Of a DNA stretch of 64,000 bases, positions 15,599 to 23,280 are shown one piece after another. The stretch is taken from IMG/VR virus record IMGVR_UViG_3300025438_000010, positions 1 to 64,000 of that record; one strand, written 5' to 3'. The stretch is from a virus. Below the pieces are notes generated by a model. The model was not told where the DNA came from and ran no database searches. It worked only from the letters and a program-made list of their open reading frames with translations. Position numbers and translations under genes: made by a program. Each line of letters starts with the position of its first letter. The stretch's first letter is position 1.

Positions 15599-16507
15599 AT
15601 GTTAGATTCTTTAGAAAGTACACCCGAAGACGAGGATACTGAGCCAGCTCACGATACTCCTGTAGATTTACGGCCTGACCTCTCCGAGATCGGCCTGAAC
15701 GAAATGGAAAAAGGTGTCGTTGAGGATACCTATGACAACCGTAGCGCTCTGCGTCGAGCAAAATTCACTTGGGATCCGGTCTACTCCCAGAACGGCACGC
15801 CCACTGGGTTGATAGCGGCCCGCTCTCCAGAACAACTTAAGGAACGGAGACTCCTTTCTCTCGTTGAGAAGAAGCCTCTCCTAGTAGATCCTTCTAATGT
15901 CAACGGTGACTACCTCACAGGCCTGGATCTTTTGGTAGATGAGGAAGCTTCTAAGCTCTCCCCACCGTGGGTTATCGCCTCAACGCGGGCCTGGTTGAAG
16001 GAGCAAGACAACGGCGGGCCTGCTTCCCCTACTCGTGCCCCGCTCGCTCACCCGCACCGCTGTATTCGAGTTAAGTCTGACGGTGTGCGCTGCATGCTGT
16101 GGGGATCCGGAAGGATCAAAGACGGTGGGCTATGCCGTATGCACTTGAAGTCGGCCCGGAAACCCGGCGAGGACGTAGAACGCGCCCGCCGTAAGCTTAT
16201 GCAGTCCGCACCTTACGCGGTAGACGTTCTTGAAGAGTTGATGGAGAATGCTGCTCTTGAGCAGGTACGCCTGAAAGCCTCAACGGAGATCCTAGACCGA
16301 GCCGGAGTACGAGCTGGGATGGATATCGGCGTGGAGATAGGGCTTATGGACGCCCGTAGCCCTGCTCAGATCGTAGCTGAAAGACTTTCACGGCTTGCAG
16401 AAGGAGCCAACGCTCTTCAAGCACGGCTTGCTCATCAAGAAGAAGAAGAAGTAGTAGAAGCAGAAGTAGTTAAGGAAGAGAAATCTGATGACACAACAGA
16501 TAGCTGA
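15599..16507 (+). CDS. Putative terminase small subunit
   Basis: 302 residues. A zinc-like cluster (HPHRCIRV, CML, CRMH; about 142-182) precedes a helical region where QVRLKASTEILDRAGVRAG (about 222-240) matches the conserved helix of actinophage small terminase proteins, followed by an acidic EEEE tail. These proteins bind packaging sites and recruit the large subunit. No large terminase lies next to it here, which is unusual, so the call rests on the helix alone. Confidence 0.5.
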   Translation: MLDSLESTPEDEDTEPAHDTPVDLRPDLSEIGLNEMEKGVVEDTYDNRSALRRAKFTWDPVYSQNGTPTGLIAARSPEQLKERRLLSLVEKKPLLVDPSNVNGDYLTGLDLLVDEEASKLSPPWVIASTRAWLKEQDNGGPASPTRAPLAHPHRCIRVKSDGVRCMLWGSGRIKDGGLCRMHLKSARKPGEDVERARRKLMQSAPYAVDVLEELMENAALEQVRLKASTEILDRAGVRAGMDIGVEIGLMDARSPAQIVAERLSRLAEGANALQARLAHQEEEEVVEAEVVKEEKSDDTTDS

Positions 16508-16643
16508 TCAAGCGGCCCGGCTTGCAGACAGACTCTTTGAGGATATACAGCTGGCAAGGACACGAGACGAGCACATTCGTGTAACGGCTAGGGCTAATGA
16601 GGCTCGCGAGCTAGCCAACGGCTTGCAATTATTAATTAAATAA
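16488..16643 (+). CDS. Helical 51-aa protein, unknown function
   Basis: Nearly all alpha-helix with heptad-like Ala/Leu/Arg spacing (QAARLADRLFEDIQLARTRDE). Overlaps the end of the preceding gene by 20 nt, indicating coupling; it may work with that protein. Confidence 0.65.
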   Translation: MTQQIADQAARLADRLFEDIQLARTRDEHIRVTARANEARELANGLQLLIK

Positions 16644-16699
16644 AATACTATGCTATTTTATTAATTAATAATTTGTTTGTCAAATCGACAGGAGAGGAC

Positions 16700-16798
16700 A
16701 TGAACGAACCTACAACCTGCTTCTGGTGCGATCACCCGCTGAATTCCGAGGGGATCTGCTCTCACTGCGCCAGCGATTTGCGTATACTAGATAAGTAG
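16700..16798 (+). CDS. Zinc-ribbon micro-protein, 32 aa
   Basis: CFWC and CSHC, 11 residues apart, make a complete C4 zinc ribbon in a 32-residue protein. AGGAGAGG lies upstream at the right spacing. Confidence 0.75.
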   Translation: MNEPTTCFWCDHPLNSEGICSHCASDLRILDK

Positions 16799-16918
16799 TG
16801 TAGAAATAGACACTACCTGCACCGAAGGGGCTTACCTCCTTTCACCCTAGCGGTGTAGGGCTCAGAGAAGAGCTACTGAAGGCCCCCCGTTCTTCCCAGC
16901 GGGGGGTCTTCTTCTTTT
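16795..16918 (+). ncRNA. Candidate structured small RNA
   Basis: A TATACT -10 box (16783-16788) inside the end of the zinc micro-gene is followed by about 90 nt without an ORF. This begins with a 7-bp hairpin (GTAGTGT/ACACTAC), then a region flanked by CACCG/CGGTG, and ends in a strong terminator (GGCCCCCC/GGGGGGTC then TTCTTCTTTT, 16881-16918). The promoter has no good -35. It could be only the 3' UTR of the upstream gene. Confidence 0.4.
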
Positions 16919-16971
16919 ATTGCCAGGATTCAGAAGATCTGTCGAGACTTTCCGTGAGACGGAAAAGGTCC

Positions 16972-17001
16972 CCGTACAAAGTTAATTTTAAACTTGTACG
17001 G
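16972..17001. promoter_or_regulatory. 30-bp palindrome upstream of the array (candidate operator)
   Basis: CCGTACAA and TTGTACGG arms enclose a TTAA-rich centre; 24 of 30 positions are symmetric. It overlaps the -35 region of a promoter whose TATAAA -10 is at 17010-17015. A second small dyad (TTTCCGT/ACGGAAA, 16949-16965) lies just upstream. Confidence 0.55.
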
Positions 17002-17021
17002 AAATGTGCTATAAATGAACT

Positions 17022-17168
17022 ATGACAGAAACAGAAGCACTACCCAGCATATTCGCAATATTTATTGTTGTTCCTACATTGGTATCCGCTTTCGTAATCA
17101 TTTGGTTCTTTGGCCGTGCACAGATGAAGGCGGATTACTACCCCGAGCACTGGAAAGATGTTCCGTAA
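17022..17168 (+). CDS. Single-pass membrane protein, 48 aa
   Basis: One hydrophobic helix (FAIFIVVPTLVSAFVIIWFF, about residues 11-30) between a short acidic start and a charged end. TATAAA is 6 nt before this ATG (leaderless). A different-frame ATG at 17015 opens a longer reading frame that runs into the next gene, but that frame lacks protein-like composition before 17225. The stop TAA is part of promoter P1. Confidence 0.7.
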   Translation: MTETEALPSIFAIFIVVPTLVSAFVIIWFFGRAQMKADYYPEHWKDVP

Positions 17169-17194
17169 AAAAATTTAACCGGGTGCTATATAAT
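17163..17194 (+). promoter_or_regulatory. Array promoter P1
   Basis: CCGTAAAA with TATAAT beginning 26 bp after its first C (17189-17194). The first copy of the array design; no terminator precedes it. Drives 17225. Confidence 0.75.
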
Positions 17195-17224
17195 AAAAAC
17201 ACGACGGCCAGAAAGGAGAAAAAA

Positions 17225-17584
17225 ATGGCTACCACATATGAAGGGAAGGAATTCATTTTTACCTTCCCCGGTTCAGAGACAAACTACGATCTCAACATCT
17301 GGGATCGCAGGGGGTACGAGACCGAATACGCAGAGGAGGGCTGGGCTATCAGTGTCTATGAGATCCCATACATCGGCTCACCGTATGGCTCAGGCGAGTT
17401 CCGTGAGGACCTCAGCTTTGACCTCACCCCAGAAGAAGCCAAGAGCCTAACCCTGGGATGGGATCCGGCGCTCGGAGGGGACTACTGCCCGGACTCCGAC
17501 TTCTGGCTTGATGTTCAGGGGTTCATGGACACCTACACGAACATCCCGGCTCGAGTACGCGAACTACTCGAGAACCTGCCCTAG
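17225..17584 (+). CDS. Array gene 1: acidic phage protein, 119 aa
   Basis: Starts MATTYEGKEF after AGAAAGGAG. Acidic and aromatic rich (Tyr, Trp), with a DFWLDVQGFMDT segment. I do not recognise it. As the first protein of the promoter array it is expected to be made early. Confidence 0.75.
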   Translation: MATTYEGKEFIFTFPGSETNYDLNIWDRRGYETEYAEEGWAISVYEIPYIGSPYGSGEFREDLSFDLTPEEAKSLTLGWDPALGGDYCPDSDFWLDVQGFMDTYTNIPARVRELLENLP

Positions 17585-17594
17585 ATTGCTGGCG

Positions 17595-17633
17595 AGGACC
17601 TCCGTAAAAAACGACGGGGGTCCTTGCTACAAT
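17595..17633 (+). promoter_or_regulatory. Array unit P2: hairpin enclosing the promoter element
   Basis: Stem AGGACCTCCGT/ACGGGGGTCCT (17595-17624) with CGTAAAA spanning arm and loop. The CCG starts at 17602 and TACAAT is at 17628-17633. Terminator and -35-like element occupy the same bases. Confidence 0.75.
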
Positions 17634-17665
17634 ACAAATACAACGGTCCGAGAAAAGGAGAAAAA

Positions 17666-17908
17666 ATGGACTACATGTTAGAACAACCCGAGCCCCAGGC
17701 TATTCGGGAAGAAAAAAGAAACCTAGTTTGTTTCAACGACGACTGCGCCATGTTTGAGTCCGAGGTAGAGATTCTTGTAGAGATTGAATACTGGAGTGAC
17801 ACCGAGGCACGGTTCGATTGGGAGTGCGACTCCTGCCGAACAATGTACGATCGAGAGTTCAATCCGATGGATGACATCGATTGGGATTCCTACTACGAAG
17901 GGAGATAG
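17666..17908 (+). CDS. Array gene 2: acidic zinc-ribbon protein, 80 aa
   Basis: From the ATG after AAAAGGAG. It has CFNDDC at about residue 19 and CDSC at about 54, forming one zinc site in a very acidic protein (many Asp, Glu, Tyr). Function unknown. Shares promoter P2 with the following gene. Confidence 0.75.
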   Translation: MDYMLEQPEPQAIREEKRNLVCFNDDCAMFESEVEILVEIEYWSDTEARFDWECDSCRTMYDREFNPMDDIDWDSYYEGR

Positions 17909-17910
17909 TG

Positions 17911-18105
17911 ATGTATAACGGCAGGTATGGCACTGTTGAGTGCCTGGTGTGTGGGAAAGATATAGAGCCAGGATCGGAGGAGGCCGTAAGCCTTCACGAC
18001 GGCGAGGATATCTCACCCGTTGCTCACCTATTCAGCTGGATGTGCGACAGCGATTGCGTTGAAGAATACGCCGACAACAATGAGTCAAGCTACTTCGAAG
18101 GGTAG
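17911..18105 (+). CDS. Array gene 3: zinc-binding protein, 64 aa
   Basis: CLVC at about residue 9 and C-x3-C near residue 47 form a probable zinc site; the protein is acidic. GAAGGGAG precedes the ATG, 2 nt after the previous stop, so it is a second cistron of P2. Similar CxxC proteins recur through the array. Confidence 0.75.
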   Translation: MYNGRYGTVECLVCGKDIEPGSEEAVSLHDGEDISPVAHLFSWMCDSDCVEEYADNNESSYFEG

Positions 18106-18111
18106 CTACCA

Positions 18112-18155
18112 CGAGGGGCCTGTCCGTAAAAAACGGATGGGCCTCTCGCTATAAT
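18112..18155 (+). promoter_or_regulatory. Array unit P3: 16-bp hairpin with the promoter element at its loop
   Basis: A 16-bp stem (18112-18127 with 18133-18148, two or three wobbles) closes on a loop of five A. The CCGTAAAA element (18124) is the top of the stem plus loop, and TATAAT is at 18150-18155, directly after the hairpin. Confidence 0.8.
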
Positions 18156-18184
18156 AAAAATGTCCGAACGAAAAGGAGAAAAAA

Positions 18185-18709
18185 ATGGGATTGGACATGT
18201 ATCTATCAGTACGGAAATACGTCAGTGCAATTGATTGGAGAGGAGTTGACAAGCTTGGCCCGGAAGAGTCAATCAGCGATTACCCCAACCTTGACTACGC
18301 CGAGGTCACGGAACGGCTTGGATTGAAGCCTTTCATCGCAAATGCGGCACACTCCGGCATGAACGTGACCGCAACCGCTGTCTACTGGAGAAAAGCTAAT
18401 GCCATCCACAAGTGGTTCGTAGACAACCTCGCTGACGGCGTGGATGACTGCAGACCGCTGTGGGTTTCAACCGACCACCTGAAGGAGTTGTTTTTTAACG
18501 TGTGCGAGGTATTAGCTAGCAATAAAGACCCACAGGTAGCCGAGGAGGTTCTTCCATCAGAAGACGGGTTCTTCTTTGGCGACACCAGTTACGGTGAGGC
18601 GTACTGGGATGACCTGGAATACACACAGAAAGCCCTAGAAAAAATCTTGACTCTGGCTGAGTCGGATGAGGGTAAGGCTGTGGACTTCGAGTATCAAGCC
18701 TCCTGGTAG
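18185..18709 (+). CDS. Array gene 4: conserved MGLDMYL-type phage protein, 174 aa
   Basis: Begins MGLDMYLSVRKYV and contains NAIHKWFVDN at about residue 77 and a SYGEAYWDDL segment near the end. Proteins of this type occur in many phages and some bacteria; no activity is established that I know. AAAAGGAG precedes the ATG. The largest of the early array products after the GP88 and DUF1281 proteins. Confidence 0.8.
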   Translation: MGLDMYLSVRKYVSAIDWRGVDKLGPEESISDYPNLDYAEVTERLGLKPFIANAAHSGMNVTATAVYWRKANAIHKWFVDNLADGVDDCRPLWVSTDHLKELFFNVCEVLASNKDPQVAEEVLPSEDGFFFGDTSYGEAYWDDLEYTQKALEKILTLAESDEGKAVDFEYQASW

Positions 18710-18724
18710 GCCTCAAGCGGAAAG

Positions 18725-18788
18725 ACCCTCGGTGAAAGCCGGGGGTTTTTCTGTTTCCGTAAAAAAACAACAATAGGGGTTATATAAT
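18725..18788 (+). promoter_or_regulatory. Array unit P4: terminator plus promoter
   Basis: ACCCTCGG/CCGGGGGT stem with TTTTT (18725-18750), then CCGTAAAA at 18757 and TATAAT at 18783-18788. Confidence 0.85.
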
Positions 18789-18822
18789 AAAAACATAACG
18801 ACGGAGCTACGAAAGGAGAATC

Positions 18823-19539
18823 ATGAAGCTCAAGCGTTCCAAGGACCGGAAGGTCACCAATCTAGTCACACCGAACGGGAAGGCCCCGTCCATTGCTAAC
18901 ACCTTTGGACTACCAGCAGGTAAGGCCTACTCATGCCCCGGCGCGACGTCCATCTGTGAGAGTGTCTGCTACGCGGGCAAGCTCGAGAAGGTATACAAGA
19001 ACGTCAAGGCGGTCCTGGTACACAACTGGGAACTGCTGAAGGACGCGGATCTCGATGAGATGCGACGACTACTCACTGAGATGGTCGACGACTTCATCAC
19101 GGACTGCAACCGACGGCAAGCGCCTAAGGACTTCAGAATCCACTGGGACGGCGACTTCTTCTCGGACACCTACGCTATGGCGTGGAGGATGACGATGGAG
19201 TCACGGCCCGAGGTCAACTTCTGGGTCTACACCCGGACCATGAGTGCGGCACGGTTGCTCAAAGGCACATCCAATCTGTCCCTGTACTTCTCGGCAGACA
19301 ACGAGAACATGCCGATAGCGCTCACGTTACGGCGTGAAGGGATACTGCTTGCCTACCTGGCGGATACTTTTCAGGAAGGTCAGGCACGGATGAAAGAGGC
19401 AACGGGCAAGCCCGGAGCCAAATGCCCGGAGAACACTAAGCAGATCCCATTGATTAGTGTCAACGGCTCGGCATGCATGGTGTGCCAGCTATGTCCTAAG
19501 GGCAAGGCTGACATCGTATTCAGTGCCAGCAAGTCCTAG
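18823..19539 (+). CDS. Array gene 5: GP88 family protein
   Basis: 238 residues resembling mycobacteriophage gene product 88 (PF17338): NTFGLPAGKAYSCPGAT, CESVCYAG (about 28-54), a central HWDGDFFS motif at about 107 and a C-terminal cluster C-x2-C-x2-C (ACMVCQLCP). The many conserved Cys suggest a metal or iron-sulphur site; no enzymatic role is proven. Normal family length. Confidence 0.85.
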   Translation: MKLKRSKDRKVTNLVTPNGKAPSIANTFGLPAGKAYSCPGATSICESVCYAGKLEKVYKNVKAVLVHNWELLKDADLDEMRRLLTEMVDDFITDCNRRQAPKDFRIHWDGDFFSDTYAMAWRMTMESRPEVNFWVYTRTMSAARLLKGTSNLSLYFSADNENMPIALTLRREGILLAYLADTFQEGQARMKEATGKPGAKCPENTKQIPLISVNGSACMVCQLCPKGKADIVFSASKS

Positions 19540-19544
19540 CGGAG

Positions 19545-19602
19545 TCCCCCGGTGAGAGCCGGGGGTACTTCCGTAAAAAATAAAATTGCTTGGAGATATA
19601 AT
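19545..19602 (+). promoter_or_regulatory. Array unit P5: terminator plus promoter
   Basis: CCCCCGG/CCGGGGG hairpin (19546-19565), CCGTAAAA at 19571, TATAAT at 19597-19602. Confidence 0.8.
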
Positions 19603-19633
19603 AAAGATAGCAACGACGAAAAGGAGCAAGACA

Positions 19634-19855
19634 ATGGAAACAACTGAGATGACAAATTTCTACCGGAAGCACTACGGAGTTTTGGTAGGGAGAAAAATAA
19701 TCGCAATACGATCAATGTACCCCGAAGAGATGAAACTTTTTATGTGGTACGGAGACCCCGGTGTGGTTATTGAGACCGACAAGGGACTGATTGTCCCCTC
19801 GAGCGACCCGGAAGGCAACTCTCCCGGACAGCTACTGCTAGACGGATTCGAGTAG
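19634..19855 (+). CDS. Array gene 6: phage protein, 73 aa
   Basis: Starts METTEMTNFY after AAAAGGAG. A beta-rich small protein with a basic VGRKIIAIRS segment. Not recognised. Confidence 0.75.
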   Translation: METTEMTNFYRKHYGVLVGRKIIAIRSMYPEEMKLFMWYGDPGVVIETDKGLIVPSSDPEGNSPGQLLLDGFE

Positions 19856-19856
19856 T

Positions 19857-19912
19857 CCGTAAAAAATTGGGGAGCCTCTCGCTATAATAAAAACAGATAG
19901 CGAGGGGCTTCC
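19857..19912 (+). promoter_or_regulatory. Array unit P6: promoter inside a hairpin
   Basis: CCGTAAAA at 19857 and TATAAT at 19883-19888. Arms 19871-19884 and 19898-19912 pair around the -10 box, so a read-through transcript would fold over it. No T run follows. Confidence 0.75.
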
Positions 19913-19941
19913 CTCAAAAAAAACGACAAAAGGAGAATGAC

Positions 19942-20586
19942 ATGCCTAACTGGGTATCTAATCAAATAAATATCACGGGACCTAAAGAAGAACTCGATAG
20001 GCTCCAAAAGCAAGCCGCAACGCCTTACCAGACTAAATCGTCTGTACTCACCGAAGACGGATTCGAGTGGGTGGACGCAGAGAACCAGGAGGAACTTTCA
20101 TTCTGGAACTTTGTCAGTCCCGACGAATCAATCCTGGAGGAGTATTTTGGCCCGGAGGCTAACAAGACTCTGGAGCAAGCGCTTCGACACGAGACCAACC
20201 ACTGGTACGACTGGAATGTCCGCAACTGGGGAGTCAAGTGGGACGCCAGCTATGTGGGAGTGACCCAAGTGTCTGACACGGAGATTGCCTACACCTTTGA
20301 GACACCGTGGGACGCAGTCGTTCCGGTATTCCTGAAGATGGTGGAGGAGTATCCTGCCCTTGACTTCGAGTACCGATATCTGGAGGAGCAAGGCTGGGGA
20401 GGGGAGCTTCACGCCTCAGAAGGTATCTACTGGATAATGGACGAGTGGGAGATTCCGGAGACACACGAAGACCGCGTGGACAAAATTGGCTACTGCCACT
20501 GTGCGGAGGTCGGCACGCGCGAGGAGGACATCAAGTACTTGTTCGACGATTGTCCCCCAAAAATGGTCTTGATGGCCAGCAAGTAA
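19942..20586 (+). CDS. Array gene 7: DUF1281 / YubB ferredoxin-like protein
   Basis: 214 residues. MPNWVSNQINITG at the start, NWGVKWDA at about 94 and a FETPWDAVVPVFLKM segment are the signature of the DUF1281 family (api92/YubB), found on plasmids and phages, with a ferredoxin-like fold and no proven function. The C-terminal CHCAE and DDCPP Cys are extra. A hairpin GGGCGAG/CTCGCCC follows before the next gene, which has no array promoter of its own. Confidence 0.85.
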   Translation: MPNWVSNQINITGPKEELDRLQKQAATPYQTKSSVLTEDGFEWVDAENQEELSFWNFVSPDESILEEYFGPEANKTLEQALRHETNHWYDWNVRNWGVKWDASYVGVTQVSDTEIAYTFETPWDAVVPVFLKMVEEYPALDFEYRYLEEQGWGGELHASEGIYWIMDEWEIPETHEDRVDKIGYCHCAEVGTREEDIKYLFDDCPPKMVLMASK

Positions 20587-20643
20587 GATACTGGAGGGGG
20601 CGAGTAACGGCTCGCCCTCTCTAGTCCTAGAAAAGGAAGAAAA

Positions 20644-20919
20644 ATGGAAGAAGAAACAGAAACTATCGGCGAGGTCGAAAGAACTCTTCACTACTTCGCT
20701 GATGACGGTAACTATGGGTCTGCGGACGGACTTACGATCATGGAGTCTACCCATTGGGACGAAATTGATTGGTCAATTATTGAGGGAGCACCCGAGCACT
20801 TCCGCCCAATGGTTGCCCGGTTGATTACAGAAAGCTATGAACCGGACGCTAATGAACAAGCCCTACGCGCTGAGTTTGCTAAGTACGGGGTTGACATTAG
20901 TGACTATGAGAAAGACTAG
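20644..20919 (+). CDS. Array gene 8: acidic phage protein, 91 aa
   Basis: Strongly acidic, with a WDEIDWSIIEG segment and a helical C-terminus. Not recognised. AAAAGGAAG lies upstream. It probably depends on P6 read-through past the 20592-20620 hairpin. Confidence 0.75.
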   Translation: MEEETETIGEVERTLHYFADDGNYGSADGLTIMESTHWDEIDWSIIEGAPEHFRPMVARLITESYEPDANEQALRAEFAKYGVDISDYEKD

Positions 20920-20966
20920 TAAGTAACTGGGGGGAATTGACTTGGGGGTTTCCCGTCGTTTCCTCC

Positions 20967-21041
20967 ACGGTGTTGGTGGTCACCGTTATCAAAATCACTA
21001 TTTTAGTTTCCGTAAAAAATGTCTGAGGTGGGAGATACAAT
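20967..21041 (+). promoter_or_regulatory. Array unit P7: hairpin plus promoter
   Basis: ACGGTG/CACCGT stem (20967-20986), CCGTAAAA at 21010, TACAAT at 21036-21041. The leader folds as CACAGCAAC/GTTGTTGTG at the predicted 5' end. Confidence 0.75.
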
Positions 21042-21102
21042 AAAGACAACACAGCAACAAGCCCGTTGTTGTGAAAAAATGACGGAGTGAAAGGAGATAG
21101 CA

Positions 21103-21453
21103 ATGGCTATCGTCAGAAAGCGCAAGGTAAGCAAGGTTACGATTGTCGAGGACACCAAGACGGTCACCAAGACCGCCGTGGAACTTACGGACAGCGAGCA
21201 GGAAATCCTGGAGTCGTTTCTGAAGGCACGAACTGAAGAAACCGAAGCCAAGAAGGAGAAGGAACGCCTCTCCGCCCTGGTGAAGGACATTATCGGTGAC
21301 GCTCAGGTCGCTCTGGTGAACGGCGAAGTCCGAGTGGAGTTGCTCCGCTACCCACGAGTGACAATCGACTCGAAGTTGTTGTTCGAGAGTTTCACCGAAG
21401 CCTACGAAGCCACGGCACGCCAGTCCGTGGTCACCCGTATCCAAGCCAAGTAA
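21103..21453 (+). CDS. Array gene 9: coiled-coil basic phage protein, 116 aa
   Basis: A charged helix (DSEQEILESFLKARTEETEA, then KKEKERLSALVKDI) between a basic beta-like start and a beta-rich end with LLRYPRVTID. I have seen this arrangement in actinophage hypotheticals; function unknown. Confidence 0.75.
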   Translation: MAIVRKRKVSKVTIVEDTKTVTKTAVELTDSEQEILESFLKARTEETEAKKEKERLSALVKDIIGDAQVALVNGEVRVELLRYPRVTIDSKLLFESFTEAYEATARQSVVTRIQAK

Positions 21454-21509
21454 CACACGGGTCGGCTCCCCTCCGGGGGAGTCGGCTCACCCTAACGAAA
21501 GGAAACAAA

Positions 21510-21791
21510 ATGGGAAACATGACGGCACGAGAATTAGCGTTTCTAGGTAATGAAGGATTAGGACTAGACACCGCTATCTCATTCCACCTTACGAGCAATC
21601 ACTTTCCGCCGGTACCGACGATTATGGTCGGCGCGTGTGTCGAAGCGATAGACAACGCTAATGAAGGCGAGTGGGACAAGTTAGTCCAACTACCAGAAGG
21701 TGTGGGGTACCGGGGAAGGACTGTCGCACCGACAAAAGCGATCATTGAGCAACACCACCTTGACTCATTCCTAGACGACACCGAGGACTGA
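21510..21791 (+). CDS. Array gene 10: conserved phage protein, 93 aa
   Basis: Contains ISFHLTSNHFPPVP (about 23-36) and LPEGVGYRGRTVAP, segments that I recognise from small conserved actinophage proteins without known function. GAAAGGAAAC precedes the ATG. Second cistron after a GCTCCCC/GGGGAGT hairpin. Confidence 0.75.
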   Translation: MGNMTARELAFLGNEGLGLDTAISFHLTSNHFPPVPTIMVGACVEAIDNANEGEWDKLVQLPEGVGYRGRTVAPTKAIIEQHHLDSFLDDTED

Positions 21792-21800
21792 GCGACAAGG

Positions 21801-21864
21801 AAGCCCCTGAGAAATCAGGGGTTTCTTTGGTTCCGTAAAAAACTGAAGCGCACGGTTATACAAT
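21801..21864 (+). promoter_or_regulatory. Array unit P8: terminator plus promoter
   Basis: AAGCCCCTGA/TCAGGGGTTT hairpin with TTTCTTT (21801-21828), CCGTAAAA at 21833, TACAAT at 21859-21864. Leader stem CAGGG/CCCTG. Confidence 0.85.
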
Positions 21865-21903
21865 AGAAGCATACAGGGACAAGCCCTGGAAAAGGAGAAC
21901 GAC

Positions 21904-22245
21904 ATGAGTGATGTAGTAATTATCAAAACTGACGGTACTGTCGAAGCCCACAAGTTGTCCGGGGATTCAACCGCCGACTTCAACCTCATCAGAAACGCCG
22001 TCGAGGGCTTTGTGGAGCGAGTTCCTATCTCTGACTACACCCAACTGATGTGGGTGAACGAGGAGGGCAAGTTGCGTGGACTCCCCCACAACCCGAAGGC
22101 TCAGACCCTCTGGGACTCACAATGGGGAGCCGGAACTGACCGGATTGTGGGAAATGTGGTCATCACGGGTGACGACACCGAAGAAGGCGAAACAGGCACT
22201 CTCCCCGAAGGAGAAGCCGAACGGCTAGTGGCGCTACTGTCCTAG
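21904..22245 (+). CDS. Array gene 11: DUF3846-like protein
   Basis: 113 residues with MWVNEEGKLRGLPHNPKAQTLW in the middle and IVGNVVITGDD near the end, the layout of DUF3846, a small phage/plasmid family of unknown role. Acidic C-terminal tail. Confidence 0.75.
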   Translation: MSDVVIIKTDGTVEAHKLSGDSTADFNLIRNAVEGFVERVPISDYTQLMWVNEEGKLRGLPHNPKAQTLWDSQWGAGTDRIVGNVVITGDDTEEGETGTLPEGEAERLVALLS

Positions 22246-22256
22246 CCGACACGGAG

Positions 22257-22319
22257 AAGCCCCTGCTACGGCAGGGGTTTCTTTGTTCCGTAAAAAATGT
22301 AAAGGCGTGGCTATATAAT
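22257..22319 (+). promoter_or_regulatory. Array unit P9: terminator plus promoter
   Basis: AAGCCCCTGC/GCAGGGGTTT with TTTCTTT, CCGTAAAA at 22288, TATAAT at 22314-22319. Leader stem ACTAGCCC/GGGTTAGT. Confidence 0.85.
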
Positions 22320-22378
22320 AAAACTACTAGCCCAAACGGGTTAGTAAGACGGGAAACATAAAACGAAAGGGGCCAGAA

Positions 22379-22819
22379 ATGGCTAGAAGTATCGCAGTCC
22401 GTATCAAGACGGAGAAGGTTATAGCCTCGCTAGAAGCCTCACTTGAGAAGATGCAGCACGACAAGGAGAACGAGAAGCCACTCAGGGAGAAGTACGACAA
22501 GGAGTTGGAGGCTTGGACTCAGAAGGTCAAGAAGTACGCTCTCACCATGCCCAAGCCTAAGGACATGGACATGGTCGCGGTTGGGGGAGGCTACTACCAC
22601 CGTATTGCCTCGGACAACCCTGAGGATATTGCTGTTCAAATAGTCCTTGCGGTTCCGGCTAATAAGGTTCCAGAACGCCCCGAGGCTCCTGACGCTGTTG
22701 CGGCTTGGCAGTACCGTGATGCGGTGGAGAACATTGAGAACGCGCTCCGGTTGCTCCGTATGACCGACCAAGAAGAAATCAGCACGGGTACTTACAGCAA
22801 AATTGCTCAGTACCTCTAA
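22379..22819 (+). CDS. Array gene 12: helical phage protein, 146 aa
   Basis: Basic helical N-terminal half with coiled-coil character (KVIASLEASLEKMQHDKENE), a GGGYYHRIASD centre and a helical end. No motif recognised. GAAAGGGG Shine-Dalgarno. Confidence 0.75.
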   Translation: MARSIAVRIKTEKVIASLEASLEKMQHDKENEKPLREKYDKELEAWTQKVKKYALTMPKPKDMDMVAVGGGYYHRIASDNPEDIAVQIVLAVPANKVPERPEAPDAVAAWQYRDAVENIENALRLLRMTDQEEISTGTYSKIAQYL

Positions 22820-22828
22820 CGGCTGGAC

Positions 22829-22887
22829 AGCCCCTCACTACGGTGGGGGTTGTTCCCGTAAAAAATATCGGGCACGGTCTATACAAT
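22829..22887 (+). promoter_or_regulatory. Array unit P10: terminator plus promoter
   Basis: AGCCCCTCAC/GTGGGGGTT hairpin, CCGTAAAA at 22856, TACAAT at 22882-22887. Confidence 0.85.
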
Positions 22888-22942
22888 AAAGACATACCGA
22901 CACCGAGTAAAAGGCTGGGTGCGGTCTACTGAGGAGGTAGTA

Positions 22943-23272
22943 ATGATTATCGAGAGTGCGGTCAGGGATAGTTCCCTGGAGTTGTACCTGGACAATGCTC
23001 ACGGCATTGCCTTTGACACCTGCCACAAGATTTATGTCTTGATGGACAGCGAGCAGATGGGTCTGATGCGGGAGTATGAGTATGACCCTTTGATTTCTTC
23101 AGACGAGATGACACCTGCCGAGATGTACGAAACGGTGGCTGGCTGGTACGAGGAGTCTTGCCAACTGCGGTTTATCCAAGCCGTCACCACAGCCCCAGAT
23201 AACCCCAACGAGGGCTATGTAGATATAGTTCCCCAGTTCCTACTGTTCAACGAGGACGAGGACGAGGACTGA
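22943..23272 (+). CDS. Array gene 13: acidic phage protein, 109 aa
   Basis: Starts MIIESAVRDSS after GAGGAGG. Acidic throughout, with EYEYDPLISSDEM and a DEDEDED end. Not recognised. Confidence 0.75.
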   Translation: MIIESAVRDSSLELYLDNAHGIAFDTCHKIYVLMDSEQMGLMREYEYDPLISSDEMTPAEMYETVAGWYEESCQLRFIQAVTTAPDNPNEGYVDIVPQFLLFNEDEDED

Positions 23273-23280
23273 TAAGGAGA

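Noticed and set aside
16800-16880. An additional tRNA in the structured region before the array
   Set aside because: No T-loop GTTCGA sequence or seven-base acceptor stem can be formed.
17015-17584. 189-residue ORF starting at 17015
   Set aside because: Its first 70 codons cross a promoter and lie over the 48-residue membrane gene in another frame; the strong Shine-Dalgarno supports 17225 as the real start.
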